The notes below the pieces were generated by a model, which saw only the letters and a list, made by a program, of their open reading frames with translations, searched no databases and had not been told where the DNA came from. A DNA stretch of 16,706 bases, taken from positions 1 to 16,706 of the forward strand of contig VIGQ01001626.1 in NCBI GenBank assembly GCA_009663005.1, read 5' to 3'. Origin of the DNA: Actinidia chinensis (taxonomy: Eukaryota; Streptophyta; Magnoliopsida; Ericales; Actinidiaceae). This document shows positions 1-10,200 of the stretch, in pieces (position 1 is the stretch's first letter; each line of letters begins with the position of its first letter). A program made the translations under genes and the position numbers.

Positions 1-3000
1 CAGCACTTGATGATCTCACAAGGGTGGTTCTTGGGACGTTTCCTCTCGTTAGCGACAACGTCTGCATGAGAGCTTGGATGTCAATCTTCTGTTGCTTGAG
101 GTAGTTTGGGGTCACGCAGTGAGACAGTCCAGGCGCGGAGGTACCCAGCAGCGACGTACTGCATGTTGGCGAGTTGTAGTTGACATATCCAGAAGCATCC
201 AGTGGTTTCGGCAATGTTCTCAACAACGTATTGGAGCGCTTGCCTCGTTGAAGTTGGGAGATTTTTTCTTGCTGGGTTGGGACGCGCACAGGGAGTGTTG
301 GAAGCGGCCCAGTCTCGTCACGTTCGACGGCGACTGCATGGTAAGACCACGGTAGAAGACGACCGAGACCAAACCTCAATCGGCATTAAAACTAGGCATG
401 GCCGCAAGAGCCGAGAGTTACTCACCAAGCGAGTGACCGGCGAACGAATTTGTGCTTTCAACCGGATCAGGCCCTTGGCGCGCATGCTTCGACGAAGCCT
501 TCTCCATGAGGGTAAGAGCTGGCTGCGTGCATTGAGTGGCGGAAAGCCACCCAGCGGGGAACGGTAGGTGAAGGATGTGGTTGTTTTCGTAAACTCTTGA
601 AGATCTTCTCGGACTGATCGATCCATCGGCAAGCAACAGTCTCGAAGGTCATGGACATGTAGTTCTGGAGGTAGCCTTTCCGACGGGGCCCACCAAAGGA
701 TGGTGAGCGCCTTGGGGTTGTCTCACGATGTTGGTGAGGGCGAAACCTGTAGCAGATAGTAGGGAAGAAAGCGTGGGGAAAAGATCAACTTACATAGTTG
801 TCCATGAAGTGCTTGTCGGACGGTCCCAGACTTCCTTTGCAACAGGACTGCTGTTGTAAAGTTCCATACACATACTTGCCTCCTGAGAACCTTGACCAGT
901 GAAGACGTAGAGGTTGTGGGTTGCTCGACCTCAGCCTCACAAGTAGGACCTTGTCTTCAGTATCCTGGTTGCTGACCTCGATCTTGATGATATTGCGACA
1001 AGAGGGGGACCATACCAACGTGATGAAGCTTGAGTCTAACATGCATCGGGAAGTACCATGCCAACGAGGTTGCGTGTAGCTCCTGACACGGCCGACGTGT
1101 TTCGGCAGCCCATGTCTCGACAGACTTCGGACAGCTGCACTAGAGTACATGCCGTGGGTAATGGACCAGGAAGGTTGCATAGCTGGCGAAAACACGTGAG
1201 ACGTGAATGGGGTGTAATCGCCCGAAACGCGAGCCTAGTTCTGTTGGAGGACGGGCCGTCAGGTTGAGTGGCAGGTCTTAGTTGGAGCGGTGATGGCATT
1301 CTCAAAGAGAAACAGGCTGGTCAACCACACCCCCGCGTTGCGCTTCCAAGTAGCCATGACAGGGGTTGCATATGCGGCCCAGATCGGTAGTCCACCGAAA
1401 CGATCGGATGATCTCCTTGGTTGGAAGCTCGAGAAGCACCTCTTCCCTGAGTCTCGATGTCGAAAAGACGGTCGTTCTTGTACTTGTGCAGTCTCAACTG
1501 AAAGAGCAGTGTCTTGTTCAACGATCAATATCGGGTTCCTCGAAGTTTGAACCATTCCTTAGAGCGCAAGATCGCAGACGTCCTTGATCGTGGCAGTTGA
1601 CGATGAATGGATTCTCGACCTTCCTTCTGAAAGGGGTTTTGGGAAGTGTCGTATGCGCCACTGGCTACAGGAACTGACTAGTGACTTTCCAGCACGGGCT
1701 TGCCTCAGGGTGATAGTAACGCAACCTCTACAATCTTAACAGAATCCTGATTGATGACGGCTTGATCTGAGCGGTAGTGTCGAGGACATCACCCTTCTTG
1801 AGGGGCTCCGCGCCGGTGATAGCGGAAGCGTTGAGACGATGAACCCGCTTGAGGCAAATACCATCGATCGCGCGAGTGAAGATGGCTGGTGATGGCCTTC
1901 CAGCCGACGACAAATGGCGAAGTCCATAGGTGCGAAGACCTCATGGCCCGGGCGAGTCAACGAAGAGCCTCACCCGTGTTGCGATATGGTGGACGAAGTC
2001 GTTGATGGCTCGCTGGTGACGGTAGCACGTCCCCGTCTTCGATCGCTCTGGAAGGAGACTCATATGGGCAGGCTTCGTCGCCGAACCGATCTTGTAGTTT
2101 TAAAAAGTCTTGAATCCGGTAGTTGCGGCCTCCATGACCTCGTGGAATGGGCGAAAACCACTCAGGACGGTAGGTTGAAGCGGAAAGGCAAGGCAACGGG
2201 CTGCTTGGAGCGCGGTACGCTCTCGAAAGAGTTCAGTAAAATCTCATTGTCGTTTGTGAGCTAACCTCGACCGTCTTGAATGACTTGCCACCGGTGTGTA
2301 GCTCCTTGACATGATGCGTCTTAGCGGGCTCCTGGGGTCTGGATTTCGACAATCTATGAACCTGTGGGGGGGCAAAGATGCGCGATAGTTGGGTTGGTCT
2401 GAAGCGCTGACCCTGCACGAAGATATCCGCCGGTGAAAGGAAAGCGTGTCTCCAGGAGTAGGCTAGTGCCGGCCAAGAGCTGTAGCAACGAGTGGACTTC
2501 AGGCCATGGTAGCATTGGAGAGCAGCGGAGAGGCGAGTTAGATGACCTTGTTTCTCGAGTCGGAGATGGTAAGGCATACTTCCAGACCTGGGAGGAAGCC
2601 AAGAGGTTGCTTCCAAAAGTACTTCAATGACGGGGACCTTGGACTCGTCATTCGCGTAAAATGTTCACCGGAGAAGTACTTGAGTGTGTTGCTTGAGGGA
2701 CAAAGTCAAGGATCTCCTTGATAGGTTCCGTCGACCTTGTTGGAGTATTGCAGCCATGGGTCCCTGAAGGATACATGTCATGCCAAACATCCTTGGTCAA
2801 CGACAGCATCAAGATCCTCAGGATTGCCAAAGAGAATTCCGTCTTGAAGCAGAAACCGAAGGTGTAATCGAGGACGGGGACGAACGGGACGGGCTTCTGC
2901 CGCGGCGTTGGCAGAGAAGCAGGAAGGCCTGCAATCTGGGCGTTGAGAGTTGCTCGTCATCAGCACTCTGGGTAGGCCTTGAACCACCTTTCGAGCATGG

Positions 3001-5965
3001 GAAGGGGTCGGTGAGCTCGTCGTAGTTTTGGATTGAAGCGGACTCGCTGCTGGCTTTGCTGAAGCGTTCCTCCAGTCGGCGGATGATGAGTCGCATGCAA
3101 GCGATTCAAGCTCGGGTCGATTCCAGAGCGGATGATGCCTACGTACATTCCAAATCTACCATGCGACTGGACAACCTCGGCGTAGGTCATGTCCTCGAGG
3201 TCGACAGACAAACCCATTCTGTTCTACCGAACCAGACCGTTTGGAAGTCCGGTTCAACTTGTCAATGATGTAGTAGCGCATCTTTTTTAGCTCAGGACGA
3301 GCTTGGCCTTGTCGAGGCTGAAGATCTTTGAATCCATCTCGTGCCAGAAACATAAACACCACCGTGTAGCGAGCTTTGTGGCATCGGCTCGCCCAATTCG
3401 AGCGAACAGTGATAAAACACCAGCGGGACCCTTGTATTGTCTTCTCCCACCTCGCTGTCTCAAGGGACTGGGCAACAACGATAGCCTGCAGCAATTTTAG
3501 AAGTAAATGCCTCCTGGCGGCATGGACGCGGCATACCAAACGGCAACAATCCGCATGGCATGGAGGATAGCCGAATTGGTTGAACCAAGAGCCATTGAAG
3601 GTATGGGTAGGGATCCCTGCGCACCGAAAAAACCAGATCCAGCACCAAGAATTAGGTTGTTCGCACTTCGAAATACGGCCGTAAATTGAGGGAATGGCTG
3701 GTGGAAGTCTTCGGAAGGAGTGGTGGCCACCACCGCGACCACCGGTCCATTGCACGCACGACGGGGAAAGTAGGGCTGCTTTCGCAATGTTGGTGACTTG
3801 CTGGATGGCCTCGACCGAAACCTGGTTTGAAGCAATGTGCTGATTTCCCAGGGTCTCAACTCGTACTAGTTAGCAACATCGATAGAAGGTACACAGCAAC
3901 CGATGGTGAGTCATTCAATAGGAACAACCTCGGCCTCTAGCTTTGCAAAGAGGGAATATGGCCAGCCCATGGCGACGCCGGCGTTGAATATAGATCAAGT
4001 TGAGTGAGATTACCCGGCCAGGGGAATGGCTTCTCAATTTGGGAAACGGGCAGCAGTCATGGTTTCTCGTTGTAGTAAGCCACCGCCAGCAATTTCTATC
4101 TCGTAAACCAGCGTCACGTGGCTGCGACAAAACTCCCACGGTACGTGCAAAGGGTCAATAAGCGACCATGACCTGGAGGCAAGGGCCCAACATGCGGCTC
4201 ATTCTTGGTATTAGGACATTGTGCTGCCATGTGGATGTTCCTTGACGAGGCGAGGGCCATGCTCCTTGACCCAATCGACAGCTTACTTAACGGATGTTCG
4301 AAAATCGCGGTCGAAGATCTAAGGTTGTCAGCCAACTTCAAAGTTTTGGCCGTTCAATAGCACCGGCAAGATGACGGCGAAACACCAGGGCCATCCTTGT
4401 TGCGGTTCGGGAGTTACGCCCAAGAACAGAAAGCCGCCCGGACCAAAGCTCGAGGATGTGGGTTGCTTTGGGGAAAACGGTATCGCCTTTCCCATTCTCG
4501 AGTCGGCGCAAACTGATCCTGCTGCACAAGTCTGGGTACAATGTTGTCGTCTCGGTCTCAAGGAGTCTTTGCCAGTGTGGTATCGTAATGGGATGCCAAG
4601 ATCGGCAGTAGGAGATATGATAGCCTTGAGATCATCTTGGAGCTTGCTTGGTCGCATCCGAAAGATATGGGCTGTGGAATGGGCGGTGATAGGTCAGGAA
4701 GCGGTTGACCAAAGCGCAACTTTGCGGTCGGTAAAGGGTATCCTGGTTTGGTCCAAACCAGTGGGGGCCTTGTCTTGCGCAACAGGAGGGTGAGACCATA
4801 GAGGGAGATGGGTGGAACCTGTAACAACGAAATTGCGTGCGCTGTTACAAGAGAGATGCGATGTGGCGGTCTTCAGGAAATGTGCGGTGGTAGCTCAATG
4901 TGTACTGAAAGGCCTTTCGTGAAAGGTTGGATTGACAAGATGGGGTTGGTGTACCCTCGCCATTGTCCTAGAGTCGTAGCACAAGTGGGGGCGAGCGTGT
5001 CCTGGGAGGTTGTTGACTTCGTTCCGATCCAGAAAGGATCTCAATGCCTTCTTGCAGAGCGCTCAACGTCTCCCAGTTATTCGCTTCGCAATGGAAGCGG
5101 CCTGTAAACGACACCCTGGAGTGGCCAGTTACACCCGACAGACGGCTCGCACGTGGCAGGGTGGCTCCGAGAAATCTGCCATGTCACGACGTAGTGGAGC
5201 AAAGCTGGAGTTCAACCCAACCAGGGCAAAACTGACAGGTGCCGAAACAAGGTAGTCGGTGTCAGCTGCGAGTCACGGGTTGTTGAGCCATCGCATATAC
5301 ACTCGACGGCCCTGGAGTAGAGCTTTCGGCGCGGGCGGAGTCCCGCGCCCAATGGAGAAGATGGCGGCTATGGCGGCAACCGAAAATCCTCAGACAAATG
5401 AGGGGTAGGTGTGTAGATTTCGCGGAGTTAATCAAAGTACTCTCGATGTTTCCTGCCCCCAGAACAGAGTATATGACGCGTTCTGTCGGAGGCTTCCGGA
5501 AAAGCGCCGACTCGTGGTGATCGAGGGCCTCTCGCTGCGGCGCGAGTCAGGTATTTTTTTTTTTTTGTGTATGACCGCACCGGACCAGCTTCTTATCGGT
5601 GTGCCGGGCAGACGTGCAGCCAGGCGTGGCACCTCGTTGCCGCGGAGGAAGGCACGCTCGAATGGTAAGAAAGAGCCTTAGCAACTCGCGAAAGAGTCGG
5701 GGTCTTCCCATCCTCTACACTCTGGGCACGAAAACCCAGGTATCGGGGCCACCAACTCAGGCAACGAAGATGGCTAATCGTCTAGCGCGAGCTCGTCCGT
5801 GGGTCGGAGTGTAGATTGAAGGTATCCCTCAGTTGTTGGGCATTGAAATGGAGAGCCGTCGGGATGAGGGAGTGGGTATTCGAGCGAGCAGGGGAGAGCT
5901 GAGGGGCGCAGGTTTGCCGCAGATAGGGGCGTGGAGATGCCCGTATGCTGGCCGGAACCGTACAT
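1..5965 (-). CDS. FAS1: Fatty acid synthase beta subunit, 3' end cut by window, many frameshifts
   Basis: This is the beta chain of the cytosolic fungal type I fatty acid synthase, which carries the acetyl transferase (AT), enoyl reductase (ER), dehydratase (DH) and malonyl/palmitoyl transferase (MPT) activities. Reading the minus strand from the ATG at 5965, the N-terminus begins [13 protein letters not shown], typical of the family. The AT motif GHS (of GHSQG) lies at about 5118-5126. The ER region includes [12 protein letters not shown] at 3755-3720, with the conserved His pair. The hot-dog DH core (GDYxP, then [14 protein letters not shown]) lies at about 1230-1080. The MPT motif AGHSLGE lies at about 440-415. 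The last visible residues, around [10 protein letters not shown] at 70-110, show that roughly the final 100-130 residues lie outside the window. Length agrees with a chain of about 2,090 residues and no large intron. Single-base indels shift the frame many times, and short stretches diverge beyond recognition. I read these as assembly errors. It is divergent from the alpha-subunit gene. Confidence 0.95.
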
Positions 5966-6171
5966 TGTGTGGGTTATGGGATTTATTGAGCGCCCTGCAG
6001 TGAGAGTGTGAGCTGGGTATTTGGTGTCGGAGGGTATGGTGTGCAGTTTTGGGAGGGTTCAAATGTGAGAGACGAGCAACGGAAGGCGAATAACCTCAGG
6101 ACTGATTATAGCTAGGAAGGAGCGATTGAGCGGGGAAAGAGGCGACTGGCAGGGTAAGCAAGGCGAATAGT

Positions 6172-6181
6172 GGCACGTGCC
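6172..6181. promoter_or_regulatory. GGCACGTGCC palindrome with CACGTG E-box
   Basis: A perfect 10-bp palindrome surrounds the E-box core CACGTG, about 200 bp upstream of the beta-subunit start and 1.1 kb from the alpha start. bHLH regulators bind such cores. In yeast the related inositol/choline element (core CATGTG) coordinates FAS genes through Ino2/Ino4. That this site works in the same way is inference only. Confidence 0.35.
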
Positions 6182-6450
6182 CATCCGAGAAGGCGGGGCA
6201 AGTGCTATGCTATGCAAACGGCGGCAAGACCAGCGTCCTCAATTGCTCGGCAAGCTTCGCTCAATGGTACCTGTTAATCGACAGAAACTAATCTGGCAGA
6301 GTGGGTGCTTGGGAATTGTCCAGTAGGCTAGGCGTGTAGCAGATCCCTGCTGTGTTCGGTAGGGTGGCGAGCGGAATCGAGAGTGAGGCCGAAGGAACAG
6401 GATACAAGGGCCAGGCTATTTGAAAGTAATCAGGAGAGAATGCTTATGCA

Positions 6451-6455
6451 ATTGG
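6451..6455 (-). promoter_or_regulatory. CCAAT box (minus strand)
   Basis: ATTGG on the plus strand, in AATTGGGCGG, is a possible site for the HAP/CBC complex. It lies about 490 bp upstream of the beta-subunit start. It is a short motif that could occur by chance. Confidence 0.25.
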
Positions 6456-6703
6456 GCGGAGAGGAGGTGAGGAATGCGTCGGAAGCGGGGCGGCTGGGCT
6501 GGTTATTACGCGCCGAGTTGCCGTGACTTTGCGACTTGGAGCTCAGTTTTGGCCCGCATAGCATGAGGTCGCTAGCGCCGGCAGGGGTCCACGGTATGAT
6601 CGATACAGAATGCTGGGGACAAGTACTCAACAAACTCGGGCGGCATGCGCTTATCCGATCCCACGCAGCTTGTTGAGGATATGGTGACCAAGATTATCGT
6701 GGG

Positions 6704-6708
6704 CCAAT
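6704..6708 (+). promoter_or_regulatory. CCAAT box (plus strand)
   Basis: CCAAT in GGGCCAATTG lies about 570 bp upstream of the alpha-subunit start and is oriented towards it. It is a possible HAP/CBC binding site. It is a short motif that could occur by chance. Confidence 0.25.
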
Positions 6709-6924
6709 TGATACCGCGCGCTTCTTGCGAGTCATGGCATCCCACGGCGCCCTGCTGCGGCCTGGAGAGGGCCTCGCAAGAACGAACATAGTCCAGGCGA
6801 GATTAGTTCGTGAGCACCGGCCAAAGCAGTAAAGAGCTGCAGTGGCAGGGGTCCGGAATTTTGTACACGACCAGCCCGGAAGCGGGAAATCCTCAACGCC
6901 CCTGAGAATCAAGCCACGCTCTGG

Positions 6925-6941
6925 CCCCCCCCCCCCCCCCC
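6925..6941. repeat. Homopolymer run of 17 C
   Basis: Seventeen consecutive C residues lie in the middle of the divergent promoter, about 335 bp before the alpha-subunit start. The run is visible directly. Its true length is uncertain because homopolymers are the stretches most often miscounted in error-rich reads. Confidence 0.9.
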
Positions 6942-7069
6942 ACTCGAAGAGGAGATAAAACAAGACATGAGTTGTGCTGGTCCCGTCGTTCCTGCAACTC
7001 CCGCCCTCATCATTTTACCCCGCGTACTGAGAAACTAAATCTTGCGCGGGACAAGCACCCCTCCGGACC

Positions 7070-7165
7070 ATGAAAGCGTTCCAAGGTCCGTGCCTCACCG
7101 CACGATACCTACCCACCCCACACCTAATAGCGCGATCTTTATTACTGGCGCTTTTCTATCCTTGA
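7070..7165 (+). promoter_or_regulatory. Possible upstream ORF (31 codons) in the FAS alpha leader
   Basis: An ATG at 7070 in context GGACCATGA opens a 31-codon frame that begins MKAFQGPCLT and closes with TGA at 7163-7165, about 110 bp before the alpha-subunit ATG. If the transcript starts upstream of it, it could lower translation of the main frame. A second upstream ATG at 7242, in the favourable context CCGCCATG, is out of frame with the main start and overlaps it. Transcript start is unknown and indels could change both, so function is not claimed. Confidence 0.25.
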
Positions 7166-7202
7166 CCACGGTAACTCCTTCTACTTTTGTAATAGAGATA
7201 CC

Positions 7203-7226
7203 ATTGAAGCTCCGCCGAGCTTCAAT
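7203..7226. repeat. Perfect 10-bp inverted repeat with 4-nt loop in FAS alpha leader
   Basis: ATTGAAGCTC at 7203-7212 and GAGCTTCAAT at 7217-7226 are exact reverse complements separated by CGCC. The centre is about 60 bp upstream of the alpha-subunit start. In RNA it would form a short stable hairpin in the 5' leader; in DNA it could be a dyad binding site. The symmetry is seen directly; the role is unknown. Confidence 0.7.
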
Positions 7227-7275
7227 ACACTCCTCCCCGCCATGCTCCTTCCTCCTCCAACTACCTCGTCTCACC

Positions 7276-10200
7276 ATGAGTCCCGAGAGTCGAGCAGGAG
7301 CTTTCGCACCACGCTGCTTCATCGAGCTGCTCGCATATCAATTCGCCTCGCAGATGAGGTGATTGAGAAGCAGGATGGTCGTCCTCGGCGAGAAGCGACG
7401 GAGCGCATCGTCGAGATTGGCCCGCAGACACATCGGCGCGATGGCCAAGCGCACACTCGCCAGCAAATAAGAGGGACCGATGCTGCCGGTCATGCAGCGG
7501 TCAATCCTGTGCTACAACAAGACGCACAAAGGACATCTACTACGATGTAGACCCCATAGAGGAGGAGCCAGAGGCGCCGGACCCAGAGCGGGGGAGCTCC
7601 AGCAGCATCCTCGTCTGCCCGGCAGCATCAGCACCCAGCGGCTGCGCTCCCAACACCACGAGTGCTGGGCCTGCAGCTCAGCGTGCCGGATGCTCCAGTC
7701 AGCTACCGACATTGTGCGACATTGGTAGCCCAGAAGCCTGAGAAGCCGCTCTGGACATTCCGCTTCACCAAAGCCATCAAGGATTTGGTCGGAGGTAAGC
7801 TCAATCGCCCATTCCACAGCAACATCCACTAAAGCGTGATAGGCAAGTCTTACGCTCCAAAACGAAAATTCTTGGAGACTGGGCAAGGGAATTCGGCTCG
7901 ACCCCAGAGAAGCCGAAGACACCCCTCTCGACGAGCTCGGTGCGCAATGCAGGCTACCTCAATGGTCAGTTGGAAAGCAGTCTTCCTCCTCATTGCCCGC
8001 CATGGTGTCCTCCAGATGCCTGGTGGCTTCACATCACAGCTGTGCGAAAAGCACTGGACGACAAGGGGGGAAGGGCACAAGGAGGACAGGATGGAGTTCT
8101 GCTGCTCGCCATACCAGCGAGCTGCAGGCGTCTTGCCTCGAGGCCGAGGGAAAGGCCTTTTTGGACGAGCAGGCGAACAAGTACGCAGGCATTGCCGGAA
8201 TCAAGCTGTCTGCTCCTAGCATCGGCGGTGATGCTGCGGTTCTGCGGTGGCATGATGATGGACCCCGCGGCCATTGCCGCCTCACCAAGGACAACAGCCA
8301 ACCTTTCAAGCAACAACTGAGTGTTTGCGCGTTACTCAAGATTGACTTCGTGAGGAGACAAAGCATGTCGACTCGCAGAAAGCACAGTCAGCGCTCCAGC
8401 CCAGCTTGACCTCTGGCCACCGAGCACGGCGAGTTTTACGCGTCCGGAATTGAGCCCCAATTACGGGTGGGGAGGTGGGCCACTAGGCTCGAGTCTACGA
8501 CTCATCGGGAACTGGGCTCGTCAGATGCCCTGACCATGTACTACGACATATCTTCGGCAGCTCAAGGCGGTGATCGCGAGATTGTCAGCCGATGCATTGC
8601 CATCATGAACCGGTAAAACCCCACTGACTCTTGACTTCATGCAGTACAACATGGCTCACTGCCTACCGAGCGCGGTGAGACATATGAGTGCAAAGGAGCT
8701 TGGTCAACAGCTCAATCGACAACTGCAAGGAGGTCCTAACGAGGCACCCGTCTACACGGATGTCGCAGTACCCACTTGCCCCTCACTGGAAATGACGCCA
8801 AGGGCAGCAGGAACTACGAAGAAAGCCCCAAGACGCGAGCGTTCGCAAGCTTGAGCATTACGATGAGCGAGATGGCTGAGGGAGGAAAGCTGTCAGATAC
8901 GCAACCGTACCAGGTTCAAAACGACTTGCAGCGAATCTACAAGCTCATCAAGCCATCAAGCAACAACACAAGCTTTCCAAGTCCTCGCCATCTCCAGATC
9001 AAAGCGTGAGCACAACGTCATTCGTTCTCTTTCGATGACTGGGTGCCGATCATGCCTAGCGAGACGGCAAGGCTTGCTGGTGGCAAGCGCGGCCGCAACG
9101 TCCGCGTCAACTCCTCGGCTAAGCAGGGCAAGTCCGAGACCCATCCCCTTCCTCCCTCTCAAGAGGTAAGGACGACACGGCTGGGAGTACTAGCAAGAAG
9201 CTGACTGGCGTCTACCTAACTGCCCTCGAGGATGCTGTGCAATGGTCTGGTGTTACGTTTTCCAGGGCAAGTGTAACGACCTCTCCATGACGGGTGCTGG
9301 TGTCCGGTTTCCGATCGGTGCCCAAGTCCCTTCAGGGTCTCACTCAGCGGTGGTGCCAATGTGGTCGTCACAACATCCAGGTTCTCACGCGAAGTTCACT
9401 GAGTACTACCAACAGTAACTGCGCTACGGTGCCCGTGGCTCTCATCTGATTGTGTTTGCCTTTCAACCAAGGGTAGCACAGGACTGGAGGCTTTGATCGA
9501 TTACATCCTTCGACTCAAGAAGGGTCTCGGCTGGGACTCGATCTCACGTTTCCTTTCGCGCCGCTATCTCCCCCGAGAACGGCCCGTGAGATTGATAGCA
9601 TTTGACTCCAAGTCTGAGCCGCTCATCGTATCATGTTTTGACCTAACTTCTGGGCGTATGCTCGGAGCCGTCAAGACGCCGAAGGCAGTCCTACGGTTAC
9701 GAACCCGCCCAGCACAAGTTATTCTGCCCTTGTCGCCTAACCACGGTACCCTTCGGTAACGAATGGTCTCTACTCTGAATCCAAGATGTTCGCTTGAGAC
9801 CCGCTTCCTCAAGGTGGCACTCGAGCCTGGGGTAACTAACCTCACAATCTGTGTTGCTGTCATCGGTTGGACTTCGCGGTACAGGGCCTCATGGGCGCGA
9901 ACAAACATCCCGTTTGCTGAAGGTATTGAAGTACGGTGTACGAACCTTCTCTCAGCAGGAGATTGCCTTCAACTTGCTCGGACTCATGGCACAGCTTATC
10001 GTCAACTTGTGCCAGGTAGAGCCAGTGGGCGGATCTCAAACCCGGTGGATTCCAGTACATTCCTAACCTCAGGACCTATGACCGATCTCAGTCAAGGAGC
10101 AACCGCGGAGAGTGACATCCCAGGGCTGTCATCGAGGAAGGAAAAACGCTATCGAGAACAAGGTCGTCAACGGCGAGGCTAGCGAGGCTCTGTACAAGAA

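Larger units (their letters stand above)
5966..7275. promoter_or_regulatory. Shared divergent promoter region between FAS beta and FAS alpha
   Basis: About 1.3 kb separates the two divergent start codons and contains no open frame that resembles a protein. It should hold both promoters and both 5' leaders. The beta leader (minus strand just above 5965) is rich in C and A, with ATAAATCCCATAACCCACACA directly before the ATG. The alpha leader is pyrimidine-rich (TCCTTCCTCCTCCAACTAC) and ends in the favourable start context CTCACCATGAG. No clear TATA box is seen; GATAAAA at 6953-6959 is the nearest AT-rich element. I found no CCTCGG motif of the kind bound by the FarA/FarB fatty-acid regulators of Aspergillus, but single-base errors could hide one. 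Confidence 0.8.

Noticed and set aside
3156..3755. Longest single open frame (199 codons, minus strand) as a separate gene
   Set aside because: Only its beginning and some patches match the enoyl reductase region of FAS beta. The rest is the same gene read out of frame after indels.
5328..5349. 8-bp inverted repeat GGCGCGGG / CCCGCGCC
   Set aside because: It lies inside the FAS beta coding region, in a stretch corresponding to a conserved Arg-Asp-Pro-Arg-Ala-Glu segment. It looks like a product of GC-rich codons plus indels, not a functional hairpin.
5535..5580. Possible 46-bp intron in FAS beta (GTGCGG...CTGAC...GCAG) around a run of 13 A on the minus strand
   Set aside because: The branch and acceptor look good, but the donor is weak. 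The supposed intron also encodes YLTRAAA, which matches the family's conserved YYAGRAAANRP stretch, so it is more likely exon with an inserted or inflated A tract.
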